A stretch of 64,000 nt of DNA from Histidinibacterium lentulum (GTDB lineage Bacteria > Pseudomonadota > Alphaproteobacteria > Rhodobacterales > Rhodobacteraceae), in NCBI RefSeq assembly GCF_003789055.1, contig NZ_ML119090.1:1-64000 (forward strand). Direction: 5' to 3'. The notes under the pieces were generated by a model. It had not been told where the DNA came from. It did no database searches and was given only the letters and a program-made list of their open reading frames with translations. The position numbers and the translations under genes were made by a program. Below, piece after piece: positions 51,128-60,051 of this stretch; the first letter of the stretch is position 1, and each line of letters begins with the position of its first letter.

Positions 51128-53695
51128 TCAGCCTACCTCTAGACCGTCCCCGATCTGGCGGTCCGCGATGGCCAACTGGGCGGCGGAAAGTCGCGCAGCG
51201 GGCACGCGGAACGGCGAACAGGACACGTAATCGAGCCCGATCGCCCGGCTGAAGGCGATGGCCGACCGGCTGCCGCCGTGTTCCCCGCAGATCGACAGGG
51301 TGATCCCCGGCACACTGTCCCGCGCCCGCTCGGCTCCCATCGTCAGAAGCTCGCCCACCCCGTCGATGTCGAGCGTGTGGAACGGGTCCTCCGGGAACAC
51401 CCGCGCCTTGACGTAGGCCGACATGAACCTTCCTGCGTCGTCGCGGCTCAGGCCATAGGTCATCTGCGTCAGGTCGTTCGTGCCGAAAGACAGGAACTGG
51501 CAGTGTGGCGCGATGTCCCCCGCGCGGAGCGCCGCCCGCGGCGTCTCCACCATCACGCCGAGCTTGTAGGCGAAATCCGCCCCGGTCTCGTTGTAGACGT
51601 TGACCGCAACCGCATCGATCCGCGTCTTGACGAGTTCCACCTCGCGCATGGCGCTGACGAGGGGGATCATGATCTCGGGCACCACCTTCGCCCCCCGCTT
51701 CGAGGCGGCGATTGTCGCCTCGAAGATGGCGCGCGCCTGCATCTCGTAGATCTCGGGCACCGTCACGCCGAGCCGGACGCCGCGCATCCCCAGCATGGGG
51801 TTGTATTCCTCCAGCGCCTCGACCCGCGCCTCCACGTCCGAGAGCGGCAGGTCGAGCACGTCCGCCAGGCTGCGCATCCCCTGCCGGTCCGAGGGCAGGA
51901 ATTCATGGAGCGGCGGATCGAAGAGCCGGATACACACGGGCGAGCCCGCCATGATCTCGAACAGCTCCGCGAAATCGCCGCGCTGCATGGGCAGAAGCCG
52001 CTCCAGCACCGCCGCGCGATCCTCGCCGGTGTCGGCAAAGATCATCTCCCGCATCACCGAAAGCCGCTCCGCCTCGAAGAACATGTGCTCCGTCCGGCAG
52101 AGGCCGATCCCCTCGGCGCGGAAGTTGCGCGCCGTCTGGGCGTCGGCGGGCGTGTCGGCATTCGCGCGCACGCCGATGTCCCGCGCGGCATCCGCCCAGT
52201 CGAGAAGCTGCTGGAACGCCCCGTCGAGCGCCGCCTCCACCATCACTGGCGCGCCCGCGAGCACCTCTCCCGTTGTGCCGTCCACGGTGATCGTCTCGCC
52301 TTCGGCAAAGCGCCGCCCGTCCGGCGCCACCAGCCGCTTCGCCTTGCGGTCGAGCCGCAGGTCCGAGGCCCCCACCACGCAAGGCAGGCCAAGGCCCCGG
52401 CCGATCACCGCCGCATGGCTCGTGACGCCGCCGCGCACCGTCAGCACGCCCACCGCCGCATGCATCCCCCGGATGTCCTCGGGCGTGGTCTCGCGCCGCA
52501 CGAGGATGCAATCCTCCCCGCGCGAGGCGCTCGCCTGCGCATCGGTGGCGCTGAACACGATCCGCCCCCGCGCGGCACCGGGGCTGGCCGCGATGCCCCG
52601 GGTGATCACGTCGCGCGCGGCGCCCGGCGCCACCTGCCGGTGCAGAAGCTCCGACAGCGCCTGCGGATCGACCCGCATCACCGCCTCCTCGGGCGAGATG
52701 ATGCCGTCCTCCGCCAGCTCCACCGCGATCCGCACCTTGGCGCGGCTGCCCCGGTTCACCCGGATCGCATCGAGAATGGCCAGCCGCCCGCCGTGGAGCG
52801 TGAACTCGATCTGCATTTCCTCGCGCAGCCGTGCGCGGGCCCTCTCGCCGCAGGCGACCAGCTCGGCAAAAGGCTCGGGGCACAGCTCCTCGAGGCTCGG
52901 CCCCCGGGGATCGCGCGTGAGATAGAGCGCCTCGCTCCCGGCGGCCAGCGCATCGCGCCCCTGGCTCTGGCTGAGATAGCGCCCGGTGACCTGCCGCTCC
53001 CCGGTCAGCGGATCGACGAACTGGATCACGCCCGAGCCGCTGTCGCCCGGCCCGACGCCCAGCACCATCTGCTGCACCACAAGGCCGAGGCCCGCATCCT
53101 CCGGCGCCCCCTTGGCCTTTCTCAGGATGCGCGCGGTCGTCCCCTCCCAGGCCCGCGCCATGGACCGCAGCACATCGGCAAGCTGCCGCCCCACGTCCTG
53201 CGGAAAGGGCTCGTCCGCCTCCTCCTCGTAGGTCCGGAGCGCCAGCGCCAGCGCCTCGTGGTCCGGCGTATCGGGGAGGGTGAACATCTCGTCGTCGAGT
53301 CGCGCCACATGGGTCGCGAAGGACTGGATGAAGCGCAGGTAAAGCGAGGTCGCCGCCCGCTCCCCGATCTCGTCGCAGAGCTGCGCGTGCCGCACGTCGC
53401 ACATCCCGATGTTCAGGATCGCCCCCGGCCCGCCCCAGTCGGGGTCCTGGCTCGAGGGGCGCACGCTCAAGAGCGGCTGCGGCCCGAAATGGGCGAGGAT
53501 CGCGCCGGTGTCGGGCACGCCCCCAGCCGCGATCCGGTGCACGGTGCGGAACGGCAGGGCCACGGTCTTCGGCACCGGCATGTTGAGCCGGATCAGCCGT
53601 TGCAGGCATTTCGCCCGGCCACCATGGATATCCGCCGACATCGGAACATCGGGGGTGATCAGCGTGACTTCGGAGCGGTCCAATTCTTTCTGCAC
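51128..53695 (-). CDS. ppdK: Pyruvate phosphate dikinase-like enzyme
   Basis: 855 aa. N-terminal ATP-grasp-like domain begins HGGRAKCLQRLIRLNMPVPKTVALPF. The phosphohistidine domain has GGVTSHAAVIGRGLGLPCVVGAS with the swinging His. The PEP domain has CRTEHMFFEAERL, FGTNDLTQMTYGLSRDD and SICGEHGGS with the catalytic Cys. The N-terminal nucleotide loop reads LLSVRPSSQDPDWGGPGAILNIG in place of the usual SVRSGA-SMPGMMDTILNLG, so this is a distinct subgroup and the exact reaction (PPDK versus a related dikinase) needs testing. Last gene of the glyQ-glyS operon. Confidence 0.85.
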   Translation of the reverse strand: MQKELDRSEVTLITPDVPMSADIHGGRAKCLQRLIRLNMPVPKTVALPFRTVHRIAAGGVPDTGAILAHFGPQPLLSVRPSSQDPDWGGPGAILNIGMCDVRHAQLCDEIGERAATSLYLRFIQSFATHVARLDDEMFTLPDTPDHEALALALRTYEEEADEPFPQDVGRQLADVLRSMARAWEGTTARILRKAKGAPEDAGLGLVVQQMVLGVGPGDSGSGVIQFVDPLTGERQVTGRYLSQSQGRDALAAGSEALYLTRDPRGPSLEELCPEPFAELVACGERARARLREEMQIEFTLHGGRLAILDAIRVNRGSRAKVRIAVELAEDGIISPEEAVMRVDPQALSELLHRQVAPGAARDVITRGIAASPGAARGRIVFSATDAQASASRGEDCILVRRETTPEDIRGMHAAVGVLTVRGGVTSHAAVIGRGLGLPCVVGASDLRLDRKAKRLVAPDGRRFAEGETITVDGTTGEVLAGAPVMVEAALDGAFQQLLDWADAARDIGVRANADTPADAQTARNFRAEGIGLCRTEHMFFEAERLSVMREMIFADTGEDRAAVLERLLPMQRGDFAELFEIMAGSPVCIRLFDPPLHEFLPSDRQGMRSLADVLDLPLSDVEARVEALEEYNPMLGMRGVRLGVTVPEIYEMQARAIFEATIAASKRGAKVVPEIMIPLVSAMREVELVKTRIDAVAVNVYNETGADFAYKLGVMVETPRAALRAGDIAPHCQFLSFGTNDLTQMTYGLSRDDAGRFMSAYVKARVFPEDPFHTLDIDGVGELLTMGAERARDSVPGITLSICGEHGGSRSAIAFSRAIGLDYVSCSPFRVPAARLSAAQLAIADRQIGDGLEVG

Positions 53696-53761
53696 TGCGG
53701 CATCCTCTTCGCCGCCACCATAGGCGCCATGGGTCGTCGTGCAACGAAAACGTGAACGCCC

Positions 53762-55870
53762 CTAGCCCTCGACCTGCGACAGATCGGCCACCCCGAGGCA
53801 GAGCGCCCGGATCCGGCTGAGCAGGTTCAGGCGGTTGCGGCGCAGGACCTGGTTCTCCGCATTGACCTGCACCGCCTCGAAGAAGGCGTCGATCGGCGCG
53901 CGGAGGCTCGCAAGCTGCCCCATGGCGGCGGCGAAGTCCTCGCCCGCCATGGCCTCCCGGATATGGGGCTCGGCCCTGTCGAGCGCGGCGAAGAGCGCCG
54001 TTTCCTCGGGCCCTTCCGCGAATTTCGCATCGGCGCCGAAGGAGTATTCCACCCCGTCCGCCGCTTCGGCCTGGCTGACGATGTTGCTCGCCCGCTTGAA
54101 GCCCTGCACGAGGTTCGTTCCGTCCTCCGTCTTCAGGAAGGCCGCGAGGGCCTCGGCCCGCCGCACCAGCAGCGTCAGGTCATCCGCGCCGGGCATGCCA
54201 AGGCAGGCGTCGATGACGTCATGGGGGATGCCCTCGGAGCGCAGGTGGACCTTCAGCCGTGCGTGGAAGAAGGCGAGGAGGTCGGCCGCATCGGTTCTCT
54301 CGTCGGCCTTGCTCAGCATTCCGGCCAGCGGCATCCGCAGGCCCCTCTCCAGCAATATCCGGATAACCCCAAGCGCAGCCCGCCGCAGTGCGAAGGGGTC
54401 GCCCGAGCCCGTGGGCTTCTCGCCGATGGCCCAGAACCCCGCGAGCGTGTCGAGCTTGTCGGCGAGCGCCACGGCCAGCGAGACCGGCGCCGTAGGCACC
54501 GCGTCGGAGGGGCCGAGCGGCGCGTAATGGGCCTCGCAGGCCTCGGCCACCTCCGCGGGCAGCCCGGCCTCGGCGGCATAGTAGCGGCCCATGGTGCCCT
54601 GAAGCTCGGGGAATTCGTAGACCATCTCGGACGCGAGGTCCGCCTTCGCCACCCGCGCCGCCTGTTCGGCCAGGTCCGGGTCCGCGCCCACGGCGGGCGC
54701 GATCTCGCGCGCCAGCGCCGCGATCCGCGCGATCCGGTCGGCCTGGCTGCCGAGCCGCCGCTCGAAGGTCACGGCCTCCAGCGCCTCGAGCCAGGCGCCC
54801 ATCCCCGCCCGCGCGACGCGCAGGTCGTTCTCCCAGAAGAAGGCCGCGTCCGCCAGGCGAGCCGACAGCACCTTGCGGTTGCCCGCGAGGATCGTCGCGC
54901 CGTCGTCCGGTGTTTCGATATTGGCAACGGTGATGAAATGGGTGACCGCAGGAGCGTCCACCATTCCGGGCACATCGCTGTGCACGCCCGGTGCACGCCC
55001 GGTGCACGCTTTTGGCCCCGCCGAAAAGAACTTCTGGTGCTCCTTCATCGAGGTCTGCAGCACCTCCGCCGGCAGGCCGAGGAACCGTTCCTCGATGGGT
55101 CCCATCAGCACCACGGGCCATTCCACGAGCCCCGCCACCTCGGCCAGAAGGCCCGCGTCCTCGATCACCTCGAGCCCCGCCGCGAAGGCGAGGTTGCCCG
55201 CCTCCGCGCGGATCGTCTCGGCCCGTTCCTCGGGCCGCAGCATCACCTTCGCGCGCTTCAGCTTGGCCTCGTAGTCATCGAAATTCGCTACGGAAAATGG
55301 CCCCGATCCCATGAAGCGGTGGCCCTCGGTGATATTGCCCGCGCGGATCCCGTCGACCTCCATCGGCACCACTTCGGCGCCCGCCTCGTCGGTCAGGATG
55401 CACAGAATCCGCTGCAGCGGCCGCACCCAGCGCAGGCTCCCCGCGCCCCAGCGCATGGACTTGGGCCAGGGGAAATTGCGGATCGCATGCTCGAGCACCT
55501 CCGCCACGATCGCCGCCGCCGGACGCCCCTTCTGCTCGACAATCGCGAAATAAAACAAGCCCTTGTCGGTCTCCCGCTCCTCCAGCGCCGCGCGGTCCAC
55601 GCCGGCGCCGCGGCAGAATCCCTCCACCGCCTTGTCCGGCGCGCCCACCTTCGGCCCGCGCCGTTCCTCGCGCGTGTCCGGGCTCTCGGCGGTCAGCCCC
55701 TCGACGGTCAGCGTCAGCCGTCGGGGCGTGGCGAAGGCCGCCGCGGAGGCATAGGTCAGCCCCGCGCCGACAAGACCGTCCATCACCATTTTCTTCAGAT
55801 CTTCCGAGGCCTTGGCCTGCATTCTTGCAGGGATTTCCTCGGAAAACAGCTCGATCAGCAGGTCGGGCAT
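53762..55870 (-). CDS. glyS: Glycyl-tRNA synthetase beta subunit
   Basis: 702 aa, about family length. It starts PDLLIELFSEEIPARMQAKA and holds FATPRRLTLTVEGL, RGPKVGAP, LQTSMKEHQKFF and AFFWENDLRVAR, all typical of GlyS. It binds and helps charge tRNA-Gly with GlyQ as an alpha2-beta2 enzyme. Between SMKEHQKFFS and ITVANIETPDDGAT is an extra segment (about GPKACTGRAPGVHSDVPGMV), encoded by an 11-bp tandem repeat. The start overlaps the preceding stop by one base. Confidence 0.97.
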   Translation of the reverse strand: MPDLLIELFSEEIPARMQAKASEDLKKMVMDGLVGAGLTYASAAAFATPRRLTLTVEGLTAESPDTREERRGPKVGAPDKAVEGFCRGAGVDRAALEERETDKGLFYFAIVEQKGRPAAAIVAEVLEHAIRNFPWPKSMRWGAGSLRWVRPLQRILCILTDEAGAEVVPMEVDGIRAGNITEGHRFMGSGPFSVANFDDYEAKLKRAKVMLRPEERAETIRAEAGNLAFAAGLEVIEDAGLLAEVAGLVEWPVVLMGPIEERFLGLPAEVLQTSMKEHQKFFSAGPKACTGRAPGVHSDVPGMVDAPAVTHFITVANIETPDDGATILAGNRKVLSARLADAAFFWENDLRVARAGMGAWLEALEAVTFERRLGSQADRIARIAALAREIAPAVGADPDLAEQAARVAKADLASEMVYEFPELQGTMGRYYAAEAGLPAEVAEACEAHYAPLGPSDAVPTAPVSLAVALADKLDTLAGFWAIGEKPTGSGDPFALRRAALGVIRILLERGLRMPLAGMLSKADERTDAADLLAFFHARLKVHLRSEGIPHDVIDACLGMPGADDLTLLVRRAEALAAFLKTEDGTNLVQGFKRASNIVSQAEAADGVEYSFGADAKFAEGPEETALFAALDRAEPHIREAMAGEDFAAAMGQLASLRAPIDAFFEAVQVNAENQVLRRNRLNLLSRIRALCLGVADLSQVEG
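54980..55009. repeat. 11-bp tandem repeat inside glyS
   Basis: GTGCACGCCCG at 54980-54990 and again at 54991-55001, then GTGCACGC at 55002-55009 (2.7 copies, plus-strand reading). The unit is not a multiple of three, so gain or loss of one copy would shift the glyS frame. Confidence 0.8.
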
Positions 55871-56394
55871 CAGCGATAGGCCTCCGGGGGCGGCGGACAG
55901 CCGTCAGGCACGGGGTCGCCGTCGAAGACGACCTCTCCGCAGCGGTTGAGCTGGGTCCACGCAAACGCGCGGCCATCGGGATAGACGGCGACGATCCGGT
56001 CGACGCCATAGGGATCGTTGGACGCGCCCAGATAGGCCACCGCCCGCCCCTCCTCAAGCGCCCGTCCGATCTCGCCCGCGTCGAAACAGTCGAACCAGCG
56101 CGGCGCCACGAGCGGTTCGGGAGCCGGGGCGACCTCGTATGCGTCCCCGAGCACGCCGGGATCGGTCAGGTCAAAGCAGGCGCGGTATCGGATGGGGGAG
56201 CTGTCGGCGTCGATGCCCTTGAAGTTTTCGAACATGAACGGGACTGGCTCGCCGGTTCCTGCCGCCAGAAGTTGCACATTTGCGTCCTCGGCGGAGAGTT
56301 CGTCGTAGTAGTGCCAGACCTGAAGGTAATAGAGCCCGGCCCCCGCGACGAGGGCGGAGAAGAGCAGGACCAGGATGGCGATCCGTCCGGTCAT
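55870..56394 (-). CDS. Membrane-anchored protein between glyQ and glyS (DUF6446-like)
   Basis: 174 aa from ATG 56394, one base after the stop of the methyltransferase gene. One N-terminal membrane helix (IAILVLLFSALVAGAGLYYLQVW) is followed by a periplasmic domain with RACFDLTDPG, PRWFDCFDAGEIGRALEEGRAVAYLG and NRCGEVVFDGDPVPDGCPPPP. Its four cysteines probably form disulfides. A protein of this type occupies the same slot next to glyS in rhodobacteria and is, I believe, DUF6446. Function is unknown, and the link to tRNA charging is positional. Confidence 0.75.
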   Translation of the reverse strand: MTGRIAILVLLFSALVAGAGLYYLQVWHYYDELSAEDANVQLLAAGTGEPVPFMFENFKGIDADSSPIRYRACFDLTDPGVLGDAYEVAPAPEPLVAPRWFDCFDAGEIGRALEEGRAVAYLGASNDPYGVDRIVAVYPDGRAFAWTQLNRCGEVVFDGDPVPDGCPPPPEAYR

Positions 56395-56395
56395 C

Positions 56396-57091
56396 CTAGC
56401 GCCAGTCCATGTTGATGACGGGGCCGGCCACCCGCCTCGCGCGCGCCCGGAGCGCCGCCGTGCGCGCCGCAAGGTCCGGGATGCGATCCTCGTGGGTCTC
56501 GACGAAGAGATGCCCGATCCGGGACAGGACCGGATGGTCGAGCAGCACTTCCAGCAGCTCCACCTCGGCGCCCTCGATATCCACCTTGAGGACTGCGATG
56601 TCGCGGTCGAGATCCGAAATGAACCCAGGAAAATCAATGACATCGACATCCACGCCGCTGGCGGGGTCGACGTTGGACTTGGCGGAGAGAAGCGACGAGG
56701 ATTCCGACCGCGTCTCGCGATCCTCCTCGAACTGCCGAGAGCGGTAGAGCGCGGCGCGGCCCCCGCGGATGCCTGCCGCGGCCTCGATCACGGTGACGTT
56801 CGGCAGGTCGGCCACGTTCTCGCGCAGACGCTGCGCCGTCCAGGGATCGGGCTCGAAGGCGATGACCCGGTCCGAGGCGGCGGCCATGCGGCGGGTCCAG
56901 ACCCCGAGGTTGGCTCCGAGATCGATGCAGAGCCCGCCCGAAATCCGGTCCAGCACGGCCATCAGCGCCGCCTCGGCCTCGCTCTTGCGCCGTTTCTTCA
57001 GGTCGCGCCGATAGTTGCGCCCCGCCTTGCCCGGCAGGCGGGTGCCGATCCAGTCCCTGACGACAGAGGAGGCGGGGGCCTCAGCCATCAT
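56396..57091 (-). CDS. FkbM family methyltransferase
   Basis: 231 aa; ATG 57091 overlaps the glyQ stop. SAM motif I is [20 protein letters not shown]. Also [57 protein letters not shown] and [13 protein letters not shown], the defining blocks of FkbM-type O-methyltransferases (DIEGxE). These methylate sugars, polyketides or other small molecules. An enzyme of this kind inside a tRNA synthetase operon is unexpected. A glycan substrate would fit the polysaccharide genes elsewhere in the window. Confidence 0.92.
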   Translation of the reverse strand: MMAEAPASSVVRDWIGTRLPGKAGRNYRRDLKKRRKSEAEAALMAVLDRISGGLCIDLGANLGVWTRRMAAASDRVIAFEPDPWTAQRLRENVADLPNVTVIEAAAGIRGGRAALYRSRQFEEDRETRSESSSLLSAKSNVDPASGVDVDVIDFPGFISDLDRDIAVLKVDIEGAEVELLEVLLDHPVLSRIGHLFVETHEDRIPDLAARTAALRARARRVAGPVINMDWR

Positions 57092-58008
57092 GCCGCCGCC
57101 CCGCCTGCCTCGGTCCGGACGAAGGCATCGGCGCAGAGCTTCGCCAGAGCGCGGACGCGGCCGATATAGGCCTGCCGTTCGGTGACGGAAATCACCCCGC
57201 GGGCGTCGAGCAGGTTGAAGATATGGCTGGCCTTGATGCACTGGTCGTAGGCGGGGTGGGCCATGACGATCCGCCGCCCGGTCTTCGGATCGTTGTCGGG
57301 CTGGTCCAGGATCGCGCGGCACTCGGCCTCCGCCTCCTCGAAGTGACGCAAGAGCAGCGCGGTATCGGCCACGTCGAAGTTCCAGCGCGAGTATTCCGCC
57401 TCGGTCTGCCGAAAGACGTCGCCATAGGTCAGCGGCTGCAGGCTGTCCGGCGCGTTGAAGGGCATGTCCATGACATGGTCGATGCCGAGGACGTACATCG
57501 CCAGTCGTTCGAGGCCATAGGTCAGCTCGCCCGAGACAGGGTGGCAGTCGTGCCCGCCAACCTGTTGGAAGTAGGTGAACTGCGAGACCTCCATCCCGTC
57601 GCACCAGACCTCCCAGCCAAGGCCCCAGGCGCCGAGGGTGGGGCTTTCCCAGTCGTCCTCGACGAAGCGGATGTCATGCACGCGGAAGTCGATGCCGATA
57701 GCCTCGAGCGAGCCGAGGTAGAGGTCCTGGAAATCGGGCGGCGACGGCTTCACCAGCACCTGGAACTGGTAATAGTGCTGCAGGCGGTTCGGGTTCTCGC
57801 CATAGCGGCCGTCGGTGGGCCTGCGGGAGGGCTGGACATAGGCCGCGGCCCAAGGGCGCGGCCCCAGCGAGCGCAGGGTGGTCGCCGGGTGAAAGGTGCC
57901 CGCGCCGACCTCCATGTCGTAGGGCTGGAGCACGGCACAGCCGCGACCGGCCCAGTAGGTCTGCAGGGCCAGGATGATGTCCTGAAAACTGGTCGGTCTG
58001 CCCGTCAT
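57088..58008 (-). CDS. glyQ: Glycyl-tRNA synthetase alpha subunit
   Basis: 306 aa from ATG 58008; the open frame extends to 58077 but the family begins [21 protein letters not shown]. Class II motifs are [62 protein letters not shown] and [14 protein letters not shown]. It activates glycine and works with GlyS. First gene of the operon glyQ-fkbM-unknown-glyS-ppdK. Confidence 0.97.
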   Translation of the reverse strand: MTGRPTSFQDIILALQTYWAGRGCAVLQPYDMEVGAGTFHPATTLRSLGPRPWAAAYVQPSRRPTDGRYGENPNRLQHYYQFQVLVKPSPPDFQDLYLGSLEAIGIDFRVHDIRFVEDDWESPTLGAWGLGWEVWCDGMEVSQFTYFQQVGGHDCHPVSGELTYGLERLAMYVLGIDHVMDMPFNAPDSLQPLTYGDVFRQTEAEYSRWNFDVADTALLLRHFEEAEAECRAILDQPDNDPKTGRRIVMAHPAYDQCIKASHIFNLLDARGVISVTERQAYIGRVRALAKLCADAFVRTEAGGAAA

Positions 58009-58187
58009 CGCGCCGCCTCTTCGTTGCGCGCCCCGGATAGAGCGGAGGCCGGAAAGGGTCAATCGCGCCACGCCCAATCAAATCCTTGAAAGCGCGGTGC
58101 GTTTTCGGCTGACGCCCCTCCCCGCTTTGGTAACGTCCGCGACGGAATGCGTGAAGCCCGGGGCAGCGGGCCACCCGAGGAATAGTG

Positions 58188-60050
58188 ATGACACGACGAT
58201 TTACAGCTTTTGTCCTTTGCACCGCAATGGCTTGGCCCATGGGCGCGGCAGCCCAGTCCGAGACGGTCTGGCTCCAGATCGAGGCGCGGCGGTCGGTCGC
58301 TTCGGCCTCCGAGGCCGCGCGGAGCTACGCGCAGGACCTCGAGAACGTCACGGGCTTCTCCCTGGGCAACGGGTTTTACGGTGTGGCGCTCGGTCCATAC
58401 ACGGCCGCGGACGCCCAGGCGCTGAGCGCACAGTTGAAGGCGCAGGGCCGGATCCCGCAAGACGCCTATATCGTCTCCAGCGATGCCTACGGGCAGCAGT
58501 TCTATCCAGTCGGCACCGGCGTGTCCCTCGACGCGCAGCCGCTTCCCGAGGGCTTCGCCGCGCCACCGGCCGAGGAGACCCTGACGCCGGAAGACATCGC
58601 CGTCGCGACGGCGGAGGCCATCACGCAATCCGACCTGCCCGATGCCGAGCCCCCCGGGCAAGAAGCGGCGGTTCCTCCGCCACAGCCTGCTCCGGAGCCT
58701 GACCCCGAGCCGGAAGCCGAGCCCGAAGAGACCCGCGCCCAGGCGCTTGCCAGCGAGGATCTTCTCAACCGGGACGAGAAGCGCGAATTGCAGACCATGC
58801 TGCAATGGGCGGGGTTCTACAATTCCGCAATCGACGGGCTCTTCGGGGGCGGCACACGCGGCGCGATGTCAGCCTGGCAGGAGGCCAAGGGCTATGAGCC
58901 GACGGGCGTTCTGACGACCCGGCAGCGGGAGGAACTCTTTCGCGATTTCAACGCGATCCTTGACGGGCTCGACCTCGCCACCGTGCGCGACGATGCCTCG
59001 GGCATCCAGATGGTGGTGCCCGTGGGCGTGGTCGCCTTCACCGAATACGCGCCGCCTTTCGTCAAGTTCGAGCCGATCTCCGACGCTCTGCCGGCGGAGG
59101 TGTATTTCATTTCCCAGGCGGGCAACGAGGACAGGTTCTTCGGGCTCTACGAGATCCTGCAGACCCTCGACATCGTGCCGGAGGAGGGTCCGCGGGAGCG
59201 GTCCGGCACCTCTTTCGAGATCGAGGGGCGCGATGCGGACCGCCACACCTACATCCGTGCCCAGCGCGAAGGCGATGCGATCAAGGGGTTCATGCTGGTC
59301 TGGCCGGCAGGCGACGAGGAGCGCCGGTCCCGCGTGCTCCAGCAGATGCGGGCCAGCTTCACCACGCTCGAGGGCGTGCTCGACCCGGGCATCGCTCCTC
59401 CGGACGAGGACCAGGCGCCCGATCTTCTGGCCGGGCTCCAGATCCGTCAGCCGCAGTACAGCCGCTCGGGGTTCTTCATCGACGCCGGCGGCTCGGTCCT
59501 GACCACGTCGGAGGTGGTCGAGGGATGCGGAGAGATCACCATCGAGGGCGCCTACGATGCGCGGATCGTTCACAGCGACCCAGAGACGGGGATCGCCGTC
59601 CTGCGCGCCACCCAGCCCCTAGCCCCCCGGCGGGTGGCAGAATTCCAGACCTCCGTTCCGCGCCTGCGCGATCCGGTGGCCGTCGCGGGTTACCCCTTCG
59701 GCGGGGTCCTGTCGGCGCCGGCCATGAGCTTCGGGACGCTGGCGGACCTGCGGGGACTGAACGGCGAGGAAGAGCTTCAGCGGCTCGAACTGGCGGCGTC
59801 CGAGGGTGATGCGGGCGGTCCGGTCTTCGACGGCGGCGGCGCCGTGCTGGGCATGCTTGCGTCGCTGAACGAGACGGAGGGACGGGTCCTGCCGCAGGGG
59901 GTGAGTTTCGCCGTGGACAGCGGCGCGATCATCGCCTCGGTCCGCTCGGCCGGGCTCTCCGTGCAGACGACGGATGCATTCCGGCAGATCACGCCGGAGC
60001 TGCAGACCCTGCAGGCGGCGGATGTGACGGTTCTGGTGAGCTGCTGGTAG
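58188..60050 (+). CDS. Secreted SPOR/PG-binding protein with inactive trypsin-like domain
   Basis: 620 aa from ATG 58188 (GAGGAA upstream; GTG 58185 possible). Signal peptide 1-23, SPOR-like domain 27-97 (VWLQIEARRSVASASEAARSYAQ), Pro/Glu-rich linker 150-182, PG_binding_1 domain 195-252 (LQTMLQWAGFYNSAIDGLFGGGTRGAM), a middle domain, then a trypsin/DegP-like fold from about 420. All three triad positions are changed: VLTTSEVV has E442 where His is expected, DPETGIAVL has G468 for Asp, and SEGDAGGPVFD has A542 for Ser. It probably binds the cell wall without protease activity. Convergent with trkH, 1 base apart. Confidence 0.88.
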   Translation: MTRRFTAFVLCTAMAWPMGAAAQSETVWLQIEARRSVASASEAARSYAQDLENVTGFSLGNGFYGVALGPYTAADAQALSAQLKAQGRIPQDAYIVSSDAYGQQFYPVGTGVSLDAQPLPEGFAAPPAEETLTPEDIAVATAEAITQSDLPDAEPPGQEAAVPPPQPAPEPDPEPEAEPEETRAQALASEDLLNRDEKRELQTMLQWAGFYNSAIDGLFGGGTRGAMSAWQEAKGYEPTGVLTTRQREELFRDFNAILDGLDLATVRDDASGIQMVVPVGVVAFTEYAPPFVKFEPISDALPAEVYFISQAGNEDRFFGLYEILQTLDIVPEEGPRERSGTSFEIEGRDADRHTYIRAQREGDAIKGFMLVWPAGDEERRSRVLQQMRASFTTLEGVLDPGIAPPDEDQAPDLLAGLQIRQPQYSRSGFFIDAGGSVLTTSEVVEGCGEITIEGAYDARIVHSDPETGIAVLRATQPLAPRRVAEFQTSVPRLRDPVAVAGYPFGGVLSAPAMSFGTLADLRGLNGEEELQRLELAASEGDAGGPVFDGGGAVLGMLASLNETEGRVLPQGVSFAVDSGAIIASVRSAGLSVQTTDAFRQITPELQTLQAADVTVLVSCW

Positions 60051-60051
60051 A

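Noticed and set aside
54980-55009. CRISPR-like or VNTR array
   Set aside because: The unit is only 11 bp with fewer than three copies and no spacers; it lies in the coding sequence of glyS.
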